Source of the DNA: Dyella mobilis
Lineage (GTDB): Bacteria; Pseudomonadota; Gammaproteobacteria; Xanthomonadales; Rhodanobacteraceae
Length of the DNA: 64,000 nt
Reading direction: 5' to 3'
Assembly (NCBI RefSeq): GCF_016904945.1
Contig: NZ_JADIKF010000033.1
Span: 114,836-178,835, forward strand
This document shows, piece after piece, positions 37,456-45,973 of this stretch. Position 1 is the first letter of the stretch; the number at the start of each line of letters is the position of its first letter. Below the pieces are notes generated by a model. That model did no database searches, had not been told where the DNA came from, and saw only the letters and a program-made list of their open reading frames with translations. Made by a program: the position numbers and the translations under genes.

Positions 37456-38178
37456 TCACGGATTGGAGGCCGTCTGCGCCGCAGGCGCCGACCCCAGCGA
37501 GTTTGCCGGTGCAGTGGCTGGTGCAGGTGCCTCCTGCCTGGGTAAGGTCAGCGTGGGGTTGGATTCCTGCTCCTCCAGCGCGCGAATGCGCTCCCTTACC
37601 GTATCCAATTCGTTGTTGGAGGCATGCAGGTCGGCGGTCAGCGAAGTGCTCTGCTGCGCGGCCTGCTGTTGCTGCGCGGCCACCTGCTGGGTCTGTTGGC
37701 GCTGATACTCGGCATCCCGTTCCAGGTTCTGCAGGCGCTGCTGGTTCATTTGCACCAGGTGGTCGGTGTATTGCTTGTTGGCCTGCAGGCGGAGCGTGTC
37801 GATATCCACCTTGGCGAGCTCTTCGGTTTGCGACACGAAGGTGTGATAGATGTTTTCCGCTTCGTCGTAGGAATCGGTGCGAATCACGCGCCAGAAATCC
37901 TTGCCGTGGAACAGCGCCACGTAATAGTTGAGCACGTCCGGTTGAAACAGCAGGCTGGCGCCGTAGCTGCTGTTGTAGGTGGTGCGCAGTTCGGTGAGCT
38001 GGTGGTTGGCGATCAGGCGATGGAAATCGTCGACGATGCTGCTGGCCGCCGGTGCGGCGGGCGCGCTGCCCGACGGTGCGGGATTGTCGGCGGCGCAAGC
38101 CACGCTGCAAACCAACAGACAGCCTAGGATCGACACCACATACTTCGTCTTGCGGGTACGGCGGTTCGCGAAGCTCAT
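37456..38178 (-). CDS. DUF2968 protein at the end of the Tad locus
   Basis: 240 residues. A signal peptide (VVSILGCLLVCSVACA-AD) is followed by SIVDDFHRLIANHQLTELRTTYNSS, then by a body with DVLNYYVALFHGKDFWRVIRT and a Gln-rich coiled coil (about 140-210). This matches the DUF2968 family of proteobacterial periplasmic proteins. ATG 38178 is preferred to ATG 38193 because AGGA lies about 8 nt before it. It follows tadG by 40 bp on the same strand, so it probably belongs to the Tad operon. Task unknown; a periplasmic assembly factor is possible. Confidence 0.78.
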   Translation of the reverse strand: MSFANRRTRKTKYVVSILGCLLVCSVACAADNPAPSGSAPAAPAASSIVDDFHRLIANHQLTELRTTYNSSYGASLLFQPDVLNYYVALFHGKDFWRVIRTDSYDEAENIYHTFVSQTEELAKVDIDTLRLQANKQYTDHLVQMNQQRLQNLERDAEYQRQQTQQVAAQQQQAAQQSTSLTADLHASNNELDTVRERIRALEEQESNPTLTLPRQEAPAPATAPANSLGSAPAAQTASNP

Positions 38179-38218
38179 CCTGGGTTTCCTCATCGGTTGC
38201 GCGTGGGTGAGTGGATCG

Positions 38219-40306
38219 TCAGTACACCAGTTGTACGTTGTGGCATTTCAGGGATTGCAGGTAGACGGTGTTTTCGCCGATCTGCAGGCCGGTGAAGCTC
38301 AGCAGCGGGGTGAGTATCTGCGATCCGACGTCATTGAGCGGTGTTTGCAGGGCCTGGAGCAGGAAGCCGATCAGGCCGACGAAGGCATTGGAATTGGTGC
38401 CGGTTCCGGTGCCGCTGTTCAGGGCACCCTGGATGACGGAGATGCAAGCAGCCGAGTTGTTCCCCACCGTGCATCCCACGTCGCCAAGTATGCCGCTCAA
38501 GACCCCCGTGAGACCGTTTATCAGGCTGCCTACGTCGCTAAGCAGGCCGGTCGTGTTCAAGGTAACGGTATTGCCAAGCAGGCTGGTGACGTTGGACGTG
38601 ACCGAGCCCAGCGTGCCCTGCAGGCCGGTCGAGCTGGTCTGGATGCTATTCAGTGCATTTTGCAGCTTGGCGGCATCCGTGCTGCCGGTGGCCTGGTTCC
38701 ACAGGTCCGTCGCGGTTTGCTGTGCGGTTTGTGTCGGTGTTGCCGAGGTCGTCGTGGATGCATTGGCAATCAGTGCCGCGGTCAGTGCGGTAACCAGATT
38801 GTTGACGCTGGTGCCGATGTTGAGCTCGTCGCCCGTGTTTGCGGTCTGTCCGGCTGCGAGAGTGACGCTGCTGTTGCCGGTCAGCGCATTGGTGGCGAAG
38901 GAAGTATTGAGGCTGGCGAAATTCGTGCCCGCGGCGGAAAGCTTGAAGACCTGCACCGGGCTGTTTGCGCCCGGAATCTGGTCACAACTGGCCGTGGTCG
39001 AAAACGCATTGGCCTGGGTGATGTTGCCGACACACATCTTGAGCACCGACGAGGTGACCGAAAGCGTGGCTTGCGGCGCCCCCGAGGCATTTTCCGTATT
39101 GCACAGGCTGGTCAGCTCGGCCTCGGCATCGGCGACGTCGATGGTAAGGGGAAGGTTGAGATTCAGGTCGATCAATCCGCCCAGCAGCGGACTGCCGGAA
39201 GAGGTGAGATCCAGAAAGATGCGGATCTGGGCGGTGTAGGCGGTCGTGCCGACGCCGCCTATGCCGATGGACGGCGGCTCGATCACGCTCACTGCCGAGT
39301 TCAAGGTAATGCCAAGCGGAAGATTGAGATTCACCGATCGTGCATCGACCGCATGTCCGGTGGTGGCAACCCCGATTGCCGCCTCCAGCAGTTGCAGTGC
39401 ATTGACGTTGGCGTTCAACGCCGAATTGGCGGCGGTGTCCGGCCCGACGATTTGCGCAAACAGTCCGCTCGGCGTGCTGCCGGACGAACCCAGCAATACA
39501 TTCAACGGAACGTTGCCCAGCTGTGCATCGATCGCATTGACCAGGCTGACATTGGCGTTGGTCAGCGACGATTGCCCGCCTACGGTCACGATGGCGTTCA
39601 ATACGTTGACCAGCGCTTGCGCGTTGGTCTGGTCCGAGAGAAGTGTGTTGAGTCCGCCGGCGCTGAGATCGGTCGGTACCGATATGCCGAGCTGCTGCAA
39701 CAATCCGGACGGCGTGATGTAGACATCGGCCAGACCCTGGTAACCCACCAGCGACGTGCCGCCGACATTGAGGCCGATGCCGGTAAGGAATTGCTGCAGC
39801 GGCGCGGCGCCGGTCACGTTCACCAGCGTCGTGCCAATCGAAAACGTCGCCACCGGCGGTGTGCTGGTCGCCACCGCTTCGGTGGTGACGGCGGGCAGTG
39901 TGCTGGGGAAGGCAAAAAACGGCGTCACCGGCCGCGTGGCGATCACTCGCACGGCATTGGGCGACACGCCTGCCGCCGAAGCGGAAAAGCCATCCGTTAC
40001 GCCGGTGGTGGCCGCGGCGCTCCAGGTGCCGCATGCCACGTTGAGCGTGCCGCCGAAATGGTTTTCGGTGGTGGCATTGCCGGATGCGGCGGTATTGCCG
40101 GTGTTGCCGGCGGTGCAATCTTCCAGCGCCTGTGCGCCGGCCAGCGATGCCAGGTCGGCGACTTTCTGTGTGTCGCGCTTGGCGGCGTACAGATAACCCA
40201 CTTCCACCAGCCCCAGCATGCCGACCAGGCCGATCAGCAGCAGCATCATGTTCACGGCCATCGAGCCGCGCTGATGCAGGTGAGCTCGGGAGATGGGGGC
40301 CGTCAT
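38219..40306 (-). CDS. tadG: TadG-like pilus-assembly protein
   Basis: 695 residues. An N-terminal Tad-type segment HQRGSMAVNMMLLLIGLVGM, with one transmembrane helix and DTQKVADLASLAGAQAL behind it, is the usual TadE/TadG opening. At the +5 site after Gly14, the residue is Asn and not the Glu needed for prepilin-type methylation and assembly, so it may not be processed as a pseudopilin. The large external part is low in charge and rich in Ser, Thr, Asn, Gly and Leu, with many NVxxLL and GLL repeats. Its role in Flp pilus formation or anchoring is inferred from place. The ribosome site is weak. Confidence 0.82.
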   Translation of the reverse strand: MTAPISRAHLHQRGSMAVNMMLLLIGLVGMLGLVEVGYLYAAKRDTQKVADLASLAGAQALEDCTAGNTGNTAASGNATTENHFGGTLNVACGTWSAAATTGVTDGFSASAAGVSPNAVRVIATRPVTPFFAFPSTLPAVTTEAVATSTPPVATFSIGTTLVNVTGAAPLQQFLTGIGLNVGGTSLVGYQGLADVYITPSGLLQQLGISVPTDLSAGGLNTLLSDQTNAQALVNVLNAIVTVGGQSSLTNANVSLVNAIDAQLGNVPLNVLLGSSGSTPSGLFAQIVGPDTAANSALNANVNALQLLEAAIGVATTGHAVDARSVNLNLPLGITLNSAVSVIEPPSIGIGGVGTTAYTAQIRIFLDLTSSGSPLLGGLIDLNLNLPLTIDVADAEAELTSLCNTENASGAPQATLSVTSSVLKMCVGNITQANAFSTTASCDQIPGANSPVQVFKLSAAGTNFASLNTSFATNALTGNSSVTLAAGQTANTGDELNIGTSVNNLVTALTAALIANASTTTSATPTQTAQQTATDLWNQATGSTDAAKLQNALNSIQTSSTGLQGTLGSVTSNVTSLLGNTVTLNTTGLLSDVGSLINGLTGVLSGILGDVGCTVGNNSAACISVIQGALNSGTGTGTNSNAFVGLIGFLLQALQTPLNDVGSQILTPLLSFTGLQIGENTVYLQSLKCHNVQLVY

Positions 40307-40311
40307 GGCGT

Positions 40312-40635
40312 CTATTTCACGGTGTCCGCGGTCTTGCCGACCGGGCTTTCGTAGAAGTCGGGGATCGGATGATCGAAGCTCTTCAGATAGCGGCGATAGG
40401 CAGCGGTGGCCTCGTCACCCAGCATGGGCAGCGGCTTTGCGGACTGGGTTCCGCCGGTTTGCAGTTGCAGTACATAGCGCGTGGCGTCGCCGACCTGATT
40501 GGCGTGAAAGGCCGGTGCGGGTGCGGTTTCGGGCGGTGCAAATCCCGGTGCAGGCTGAGCTTGCTGGGCAAGCGCCGTATTCGCAGCCGCCAAGGCCATC
40601 AGCAATGGCAGGCCAAAAGCGAGATGCATTTTCAT
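40312..40635 (-). CDS. DUF3613 protein in the Tad locus
   Basis: 107 residues. Signal peptide (LAFGLPLLMALAAANTALAQ), a Pro/Ala linker, then GDATRYVLQLQTGG, the opening of DUF3613, and YRRYLKSFDHPIPDFYESPV at the end. The ATG overlaps the tadD stop by 4 nt, so it is coupled to it. DUF3613 proteins are found in Tad loci of beta- and gammaproteobacteria; no role is proven. Periplasmic by signal peptide. Confidence 0.82.
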   Translation of the reverse strand: MKMHLAFGLPLLMALAAANTALAQQAQPAPGFAPPETAPAPAFHANQVGDATRYVLQLQTGGTQSAKPLPMLGDEATAAYRRYLKSFDHPIPDFYESPVGKTADTVK

Positions 40636-41462
40636 GGCTGGCTCCCGTTGGAAGGGGTATTGCCCAAACGATCGAGCAGGGTGGAGGGAATGCCCTGCGA
40701 AGGTGTGGCCATCGCCGCCTTGTCGCGGGAAGGCGACGGCAGCGCGGTTTCGGCGAGCCTCGTTTGCAGGCGCATCTGCATCGCCAGCTTGTGCACGGCA
40801 TCGCGCGTGGACTGCGGCAGGTTGGCGCGCTGCATGATGGCATCGGATTGCACGTCGTCGCCTTGCAGCGATGCCCACAAAGCCAGATTGGAAACCACCT
40901 TGGTGTTGGTCGGCTCCAGCTCTGCCGCTTCGGCCAGCGGCTCGTGTGCGTTGGCGATGTCGCCGGCGGCCAGCCGCGCATACCCGAGGTCGTTCAGATA
41001 GGTGACATTGACCGGCTCGATCCGGGTGGCTTCCTGCAAATCCTTTTCGGCCTCCGCGTAGCGCCGCTGTCTGGCGGCGATCAGGCCCAGGCCGTGCCAC
41101 GCCGATGCGGCCTGCGAGCCGTGCAGCATGCCTTGGTAGACCTTTGCGGCTGCATCGTCCTGGCCGGTTTCGCGCAAGGCGTCGCCTTGCATGCGTTGCA
41201 GTTCCGGCGGGTCGCCGTAGCGCAAGCGGAACGCGTCGATGTGCGCGAGCGATGCGTAGTAGGAACCTTGCTGCTGCATCTGGCGGATCAGGTCCAGGTA
41301 CATGGCCTTGCTGTCGGTGGCAGGCTGCTTGGACGGCTCGATCAGGCTTGGCGCCATGGCGTGGTTGGGAAAGCCGTTGCGGATCGTGCTGCAAGCGGCG
41401 ATGCCGATGCAGGTGCCGGCTACCAGCCATGGACGGATGCGGGAAAAGGTCGTAGCGCTCAT
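40632..41462 (-). CDS. tadD: TadD-like TPR lipoprotein
   Basis: 276 residues. Lipoprotein signal ending IAAC (Cys24). TPR units span about 85-200 (AWHGLGLIAARQRRYAEAEK and VTYLNDLGYARLAAGDIANA). TadD is thought to act as a pilotin-like or assembly factor for the RcpA secretin at the outer membrane. Start at ATG 41462, two bases after the tadC stop, with AAAGGA about 8 nt upstream. It overlaps the DUF3613 gene by 4 nt. Confidence 0.88.
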   Translation of the reverse strand: MSATTFSRIRPWLVAGTCIGIAACSTIRNGFPNHAMAPSLIEPSKQPATDSKAMYLDLIRQMQQQGSYYASLAHIDAFRLRYGDPPELQRMQGDALRETGQDDAAAKVYQGMLHGSQAASAWHGLGLIAARQRRYAEAEKDLQEATRIEPVNVTYLNDLGYARLAAGDIANAHEPLAEAAELEPTNTKVVSNLALWASLQGDDVQSDAIMQRANLPQSTRDAVHKLAMQMRLQTRLAETALPSPSRDKAAMATPSQGIPSTLLDRLGNTPSNGSQP

Positions 41463-41464
41463 GG

Positions 41465-42415
41465 TCAGTGTCCTTTGAGCTTGGCCATCGTGCCGATCAG
41501 GGAAACCACCGCCGGTCCGGCCAGCACCAGCATCAGCGCCGGCAGCAGGGTCAGCATCATCACCAGGGTCATCTTCACCGACAGCTTGCCGGTGCGCTCC
41601 TTCATGCTCATCTTGCGTTGTTCGCGCAAGCGCTCGGCGAACTGGCGCAACGGTTCCTGCACCGCGCCGCCGTGTTCGTGCACCTGCACGATGATCTGCA
41701 CCAAGCTTTGCAGTTCGTGGTTGTCGAAGGATTCGGCCAACCGGCGCAGCGACTGCTCGCGCGGGCGCCCGTGCGTGTAGGCGACGTTGGCGTCGTGAAT
41801 TTCACGACCCAGCACCGGAATGACGGTGCGGAAACGCTCGGCAACGATTTGCAGGCTCTGGTCCATGCTTACGCCGACACCTTGCAGCAGGCGCAGCAGG
41901 TCGATCAGCAGCGGAAGCTCGTCTTCGACGTGTTTGCGCAGGCGAGCGGCCCATGCGCCGAGAATGAACTTGGGCAGCAATAGCCCGGCGGCGAAGCCGG
42001 CAAGCAGGCTGAACACCTGACGCACGCCGCCGGGCGGCAACCACGGCAACAGCAGCAGCGGCAGGGCGAAAGCCAGCACCAGGCGCAGGCCGAGGTAGAT
42101 CGCACGATCGGTGGAAGTGTTGCGGTTGGTCTGCTCGAGCAGCAGGCGGTCTTCCGGCGCCAGCAGGATCTGCCCCAACGCGCCGCTCTCGAAGCGCCGG
42201 CCGAGCGATTCCAGCATCTGCGCCGCGCGCTGGCGCAGCGATCGTTTGGCCAGCTCGCCCGTTTCGGTACCCACGCCGTCCGGTTGTTGCCGCAGGGCTC
42301 GATCGATCGCGTGCACCACTTGTTCGCTCTGCCGCGTCCGTTGCAGCCAGCTCACGGCCAGCAATGCGGCAGCAAGTATCAGCGCGATCACGGCACAGGT
42401 CAGAAGCGCGCTCAT
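41465..42415 (-). CDS. tadC: TadC, inner-membrane platform protein of the Flp pilus
   Basis: 316 residues. T2SSF domain: VEDELPLLIDLLRLLQGVGVSMDQSLQ and ESFDNHELQSLVQIIVQVHEHGG are typical GspF-fold helices. Transmembrane helices lie near 3-22, 117-155 and at the C-terminus (LVMMLTLLPALMLVLAGPAVV). It pairs with TadB to form the platform driven by the TadA ATPase. ATG 42415 overlaps the tadB stop by 4 nt (ATGA). Confidence 0.93.
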   Translation of the reverse strand: MSALLTCAVIALILAAALLAVSWLQRTRQSEQVVHAIDRALRQQPDGVGTETGELAKRSLRQRAAQMLESLGRRFESGALGQILLAPEDRLLLEQTNRNTSTDRAIYLGLRLVLAFALPLLLLPWLPPGGVRQVFSLLAGFAAGLLLPKFILGAWAARLRKHVEDELPLLIDLLRLLQGVGVSMDQSLQIVAERFRTVIPVLGREIHDANVAYTHGRPREQSLRRLAESFDNHELQSLVQIIVQVHEHGGAVQEPLRQFAERLREQRKMSMKERTGKLSVKMTLVMMLTLLPALMLVLAGPAVVSLIGTMAKLKGH

Positions 42416-43338
42416 AGCGATCGCGCCAGGCGATAAAGCAGGGTGCCGCCGATAACTTCCAGCAGCAAAGCCACCAGCAGAATTTTGTGCCCCAGCGGCT
42501 GGGTGAACATCGGCATGAAGAAGGCGGGATTGGCCATCGTCATGAATGTGGCAACAGCCAGCGGCAGCAGCCCGATCACCCAGGCGGACAAGCGCGTTTC
42601 CGAAGTGATGGCCTTCAGCTCCTGCCGTGCGTGGCTGAGGTCTCGCATGAAGTCGCTCATGCGTTGCAGGATCTGGTCGGCGCGCCCGCCCATGCGCATG
42701 CCGGTGCCCAGCACCACGTGCAGCAGTTCCAGCTCTTCCAGGCGATACGGACGCGAAGCCAGTTGCAAGGCGCGGTCCAGGTCCAGTCCCGCGCGTACCG
42801 ATTGCATGGAGCGGTCGAGCACCGCGCGCAGCGGCGGCTGCACCGAGGATAGCGTTGCCTGGAAGGCCATCGGCAGGCTGTTGCCGATGTGGGACATGCG
42901 GACGATGCCGTCCAGAAAATCGGGCAGTTGGCGGACGAGCTGCTTTTGCAGCTTTTCGATGCGCATGCGCAACCACAGCCACACCCCGGCCAGATATCCG
43001 CCGAGCAGCAGCGGCAAGATCCAGAAGCTGCCGACGCGCCACCAGCCGGCGACGGCGATCACAAGGCCCACGGCGCCAAGCAGCACCGGCACGTGCAGGC
43101 CAGGCGCCAGGTTCGCGCGCAGCATCAGCGCGTCGGTGGGCCATTCTTCCTTCGCCGCAGGCAGGGCAAGTGCCGTGGATACGGCGGTTCCTTGCATATC
43201 CGCCGCGCCGCCGAGACTCTGTTCGATGTGCGCCAGGCTTTTTTTCGCCTGGCGACGTGCAGCGCTGCCCCACCACAACTCCACCGCGCCGGCGAGCATC
43301 AGCAGGGCCATGCTGGTGAGGGCCAATGCCTGGATCAT
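42412..43338 (-). CDS. tadB: TadB, inner-membrane platform protein of the Flp pilus
   Basis: 308 residues. The N-terminal helix is followed by a second helical pair (about 88-125) and a T2SSF domain: KQLVRQLPDFLDGIVRMSHIGNSLPMAF and GTGMRMGGRADQILQRMSDFMRDL. Two C-terminal helices follow. ATG 43338 overlaps the tadA stop by 4 nt. Same transcript as tadC; the two are diverged paralogues that act together. Confidence 0.93.
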   Translation of the reverse strand: MIQALALTSMALLMLAGAVELWWGSAARRQAKKSLAHIEQSLGGAADMQGTAVSTALALPAAKEEWPTDALMLRANLAPGLHVPVLLGAVGLVIAVAGWWRVGSFWILPLLLGGYLAGVWLWLRMRIEKLQKQLVRQLPDFLDGIVRMSHIGNSLPMAFQATLSSVQPPLRAVLDRSMQSVRAGLDLDRALQLASRPYRLEELELLHVVLGTGMRMGGRADQILQRMSDFMRDLSHARQELKAITSETRLSAWVIGLLPLAVATFMTMANPAFFMPMFTQPLGHKILLVALLLEVIGGTLLYRLARSL

Positions 43339-44699
43339 GGCAGGCCGCCGCCAGCGTCGCGCAGAAACTGCCGATAGGGTTCCAGCTTGGGCGTGTGCGG
43401 GTGGAAGCCCAGTCCGGGCCAGCGTTCGTGCTCGATACCCTCCAGGTCCGTGGCGATTTCGTGGTGGAACATCTCCTGCGTGGTGATGACCTCGTCGCTG
43501 GTGCCGATCACTTCGGTGATCGAGGAGATCACGCGACGCCCGTTGTTGAGTCGTGTGATCTGGATGATGAAATCGATCGCGCTGGCGATCTGTCGCCGAA
43601 GGCTGCTTTCGGTGCCCTGGAAGCCGGCGAAACCGCACAGCATTTCCATGCGATACAAGGCATCGCGCGGCGAGTTGGCATGGATGGTGGACATCGAGCC
43701 GTCATGCCCGGTGTTCATCGCCTGCAGCATTTCAAGCACTTCGGAACTGCGCACTTCGCCGACCACGATGCGGTCCGGGCGCATGCGCAGGCTGTTGCGG
43801 ACCAGATCGCGAATGCTGACCGCGCCATCGCCCTCGAAACCGCCCATGCGGCTTTCCAGGCGCACCACGTGCGGGTGATTGAGCGACAGTTCGGCGGTGT
43901 CTTCCACCGTGATCACGCGCTCGGTGTGCGGAATGAAGCTGGCCAGCGCATTGAGCAGGGAGGTCTTGCCGGAACTGGTGCCGCCCGAAATCAGGATATT
44001 GCAGCGCCCCATGACCGCGGCGCGCAGCAAGGCGTGGATCGACTTGTCGAACATCTTGCGTGCCAGCAGGTCGTCCGGCGTAAACGGCTCCTTGCGGAAT
44101 TTGCGGATCGATACGCACGGTCCGGTAACCGATAGCGGCTCGATGATCGCGTTGAGGCGTCCGCCGTCCGGCAGGCGCGCATCGACCATCGGGTTGGATT
44201 CGTCCAGGCGCCGGCCGATCGGCACCAGGAAGCGCCGCACGATGCGCAGCAAATGCCGGTTGTCGGCGAAGCGCGCGGGGCTGTGTTCCAGCACGCCGCA
44301 ACGCGACACGTAAACGTCCTTGTAGCCGTTGATGAGAATGTCTTCGACTTCCGGGTCGCGCAGCAGGTCTTCCAGCGGACCGAAGCCGGTCAGCTCCTTG
44401 ACCAGGGCGGCGGAGATCTTGCGCATTTCCGCTTCGTTGATCGGTATGCGCCATTCCTGCACGTAGGCGCCGGTTTCGATCTCGGCGTACTTGGTGATGG
44501 TATCCAGCGACCAGGAAGTGATATCCAGGTGCTGTTCTTCGACGTGGTTGAGCAGAAACTCGTGCGCGCCCGAAAGCACGTCGTGGAATTGTTGGGTCTG
44601 CTCGAAGGGAACGTCGCGCCGGCCGGCGGACGTGGCCGCATCGATGCTGCGCAGCACGTCAGTAACGTCGTGGTTGGCGCGGTTCAAGGCGTTTTCCAT
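43335..44699 (-). CDS. tadA: TadA/CpaF, secretion ATPase of the Flp pilus
   Basis: 454 residues. Walker A GGTSSGKT at about 239-246, Asp box TVEDTAEL, Walker B IVVGEVR, and His box TGHDGSMSTIHANS, all as in GspE/CpaF ATPases. The upstream N-domain has VEDILINGYKDVYV. It powers pilus extension and, in related systems, retraction, from the cytoplasmic face. ATG 44699 has AAGGGAG about 8 nt upstream and lies 16 nt inside the end of tadZ. Confidence 0.96.
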   Translation of the reverse strand: MENALNRANHDVTDVLRSIDAATSAGRRDVPFEQTQQFHDVLSGAHEFLLNHVEEQHLDITSWSLDTITKYAEIETGAYVQEWRIPINEAEMRKISAALVKELTGFGPLEDLLRDPEVEDILINGYKDVYVSRCGVLEHSPARFADNRHLLRIVRRFLVPIGRRLDESNPMVDARLPDGGRLNAIIEPLSVTGPCVSIRKFRKEPFTPDDLLARKMFDKSIHALLRAAVMGRCNILISGGTSSGKTSLLNALASFIPHTERVITVEDTAELSLNHPHVVRLESRMGGFEGDGAVSIRDLVRNSLRMRPDRIVVGEVRSSEVLEMLQAMNTGHDGSMSTIHANSPRDALYRMEMLCGFAGFQGTESSLRRQIASAIDFIIQITRLNNGRRVISSITEVIGTSDEVITTQEMFHHEIATDLEGIEHERWPGLGFHPHTPKLEPYRQFLRDAGGGLP

Positions 44700-45961
44700 C
44701 GATGTTCTCCCTTGAGATTGAACAATCTTTTCCAGCGGGATGAATCGGCGCCGTCCTTTACTCCGATGTGGAGCTTGGCCAGCAAGGGCGCGAGCGCACG
44801 CAGATAGGCGTCGTGCGGAGCCACCTGGTGCAACAGCAAACCCTGGTTGGCGCTGCTGCGCAGGGCGCGTGCGCGGTCGGGCAGGGTGGCCAGCAGCGGC
44901 AATTCGAAGCGCTCGGCCATTTGCCGCGCGGTGATGCCGCACTCTTCGTCGTAGCGGTTGACGACCAGCGCCACCCGCTTGTCGCGTGCATTGAGCTGGG
45001 CCAGCTGGCGCATGCACGCGTCGAGCGAAACCATCGAGGCAATGCCCTGGTCGGCGACCAGCCAGATTTCGTCCGCCGACTGCAGCAACGCGTGCGGCAG
45101 TTCCCGCGGCTGCAGTCCGCCAGCATCGCACAGCATCAGTTCGAACAGGCTCTGCAAACGGTCGACCAGCGGTGCGGCATCGAATCCGCCGACGTTTTCG
45201 TGCGCCTGCGCCAGCACCACCAGCCGGCTGACGTGATGTGGGATCGCGGTGCGAATCAAGGTGGGGTCGATGCGCGTGGCATTGCGCAAGGCGTCTTCAA
45301 AGTGGAAATCGCCCTTGGTGCCGAGGTAGAGCGAGGCGTCGCCGGCCGGTTGCCCAAGATCTAGCAGCAAACTGTGCGCAATGGCCTCGGCGGCGGCTTC
45401 CGCAGGGGCTTTGACCGGCGGCATCGACAGCACGCCCAGGTGCGCTGCCAGCGTGCTGGTGCCCACTCCGGCGCGAACGCCCATCAACACCACCAACTGT
45501 CCGTTGTTGCGCGTGGCCGGGGCAGGCGAGGCCTGGGCCTGGGCGGCATGTTCCAGTGCGTGATCGAGCAGAGCGCGGATTTCGTCGTCCTGCGCATCCA
45601 CGTCGATGAAATCGCGCACGCCGGCACGTAGCGCCGCCAGCACGCCGGTGGCGCGGTCGGCAGCGGTGGAGCCCACGCCCAGCATCGGCAATCCGGGGGA
45701 AAGCATGCTCAGCTGGCGCGCCAATGCGGTGGACGCATCGGCCGTCTCGCAAGCGTAGTCCAGCAACACCATGCGATGTTCGCAACGCAGCGCAGCCCAA
45801 TGCTCAGCCGAGAAGCGCCGGCTGTCTTCCCAATGCACGACCGCCAGGTGACGCAGGCGTGCCGCCAGGCGCTGCGCGCGTTGTTCGTCCGGTGAGTAGA
45901 ACAGCAGCTTCACGCCAAGCTCCTGTTTGCCGAAGGGGATGATCGATGCGGCCGTCTGCAT
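44684..45961 (-). CDS. tadZ: TadZ/CpaE, ParA-like localisation protein
   Basis: 425 residues. The N-terminal half (about 10-135) is a receiver-like domain without a full phosphorylation pocket. The C-terminal half is a ParA/MinD-type fold: LMGVRAGVGTSTLAAHLGVL is the deviant Walker A, and here both signature Lys residues are missing (RAGVGTST in place of KGGxGKT). TadZ proteins mark the cell pole for pilus assembly. Start at ATG 45961, with GAAGGGG 7 nt upstream, 12 bp after the secretin stop. Confidence 0.9.
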   Translation of the reverse strand: MQTAASIIPFGKQELGVKLLFYSPDEQRAQRLAARLRHLAVVHWEDSRRFSAEHWAALRCEHRMVLLDYACETADASTALARQLSMLSPGLPMLGVGSTAADRATGVLAALRAGVRDFIDVDAQDDEIRALLDHALEHAAQAQASPAPATRNNGQLVVLMGVRAGVGTSTLAAHLGVLSMPPVKAPAEAAAEAIAHSLLLDLGQPAGDASLYLGTKGDFHFEDALRNATRIDPTLIRTAIPHHVSRLVVLAQAHENVGGFDAAPLVDRLQSLFELMLCDAGGLQPRELPHALLQSADEIWLVADQGIASMVSLDACMRQLAQLNARDKRVALVVNRYDEECGITARQMAERFELPLLATLPDRARALRSSANQGLLLHQVAPHDAYLRALAPLLAKLHIGVKDGADSSRWKRLFNLKGEHRWKTP

Positions 45962-45973
45962 GTCATGCCCCTT

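Noticed and set aside
37979..40354. 791-codon plus-strand frame over tadG
   Set aside because: Gly/Arg/Gln-rich antisense frame; the tadG reading has the expected N-terminal helix and operon place.
40293..41780. 495-codon plus-strand frame across tadD and tadC
   Set aside because: It spans several well-supported minus-strand genes and has no domain.
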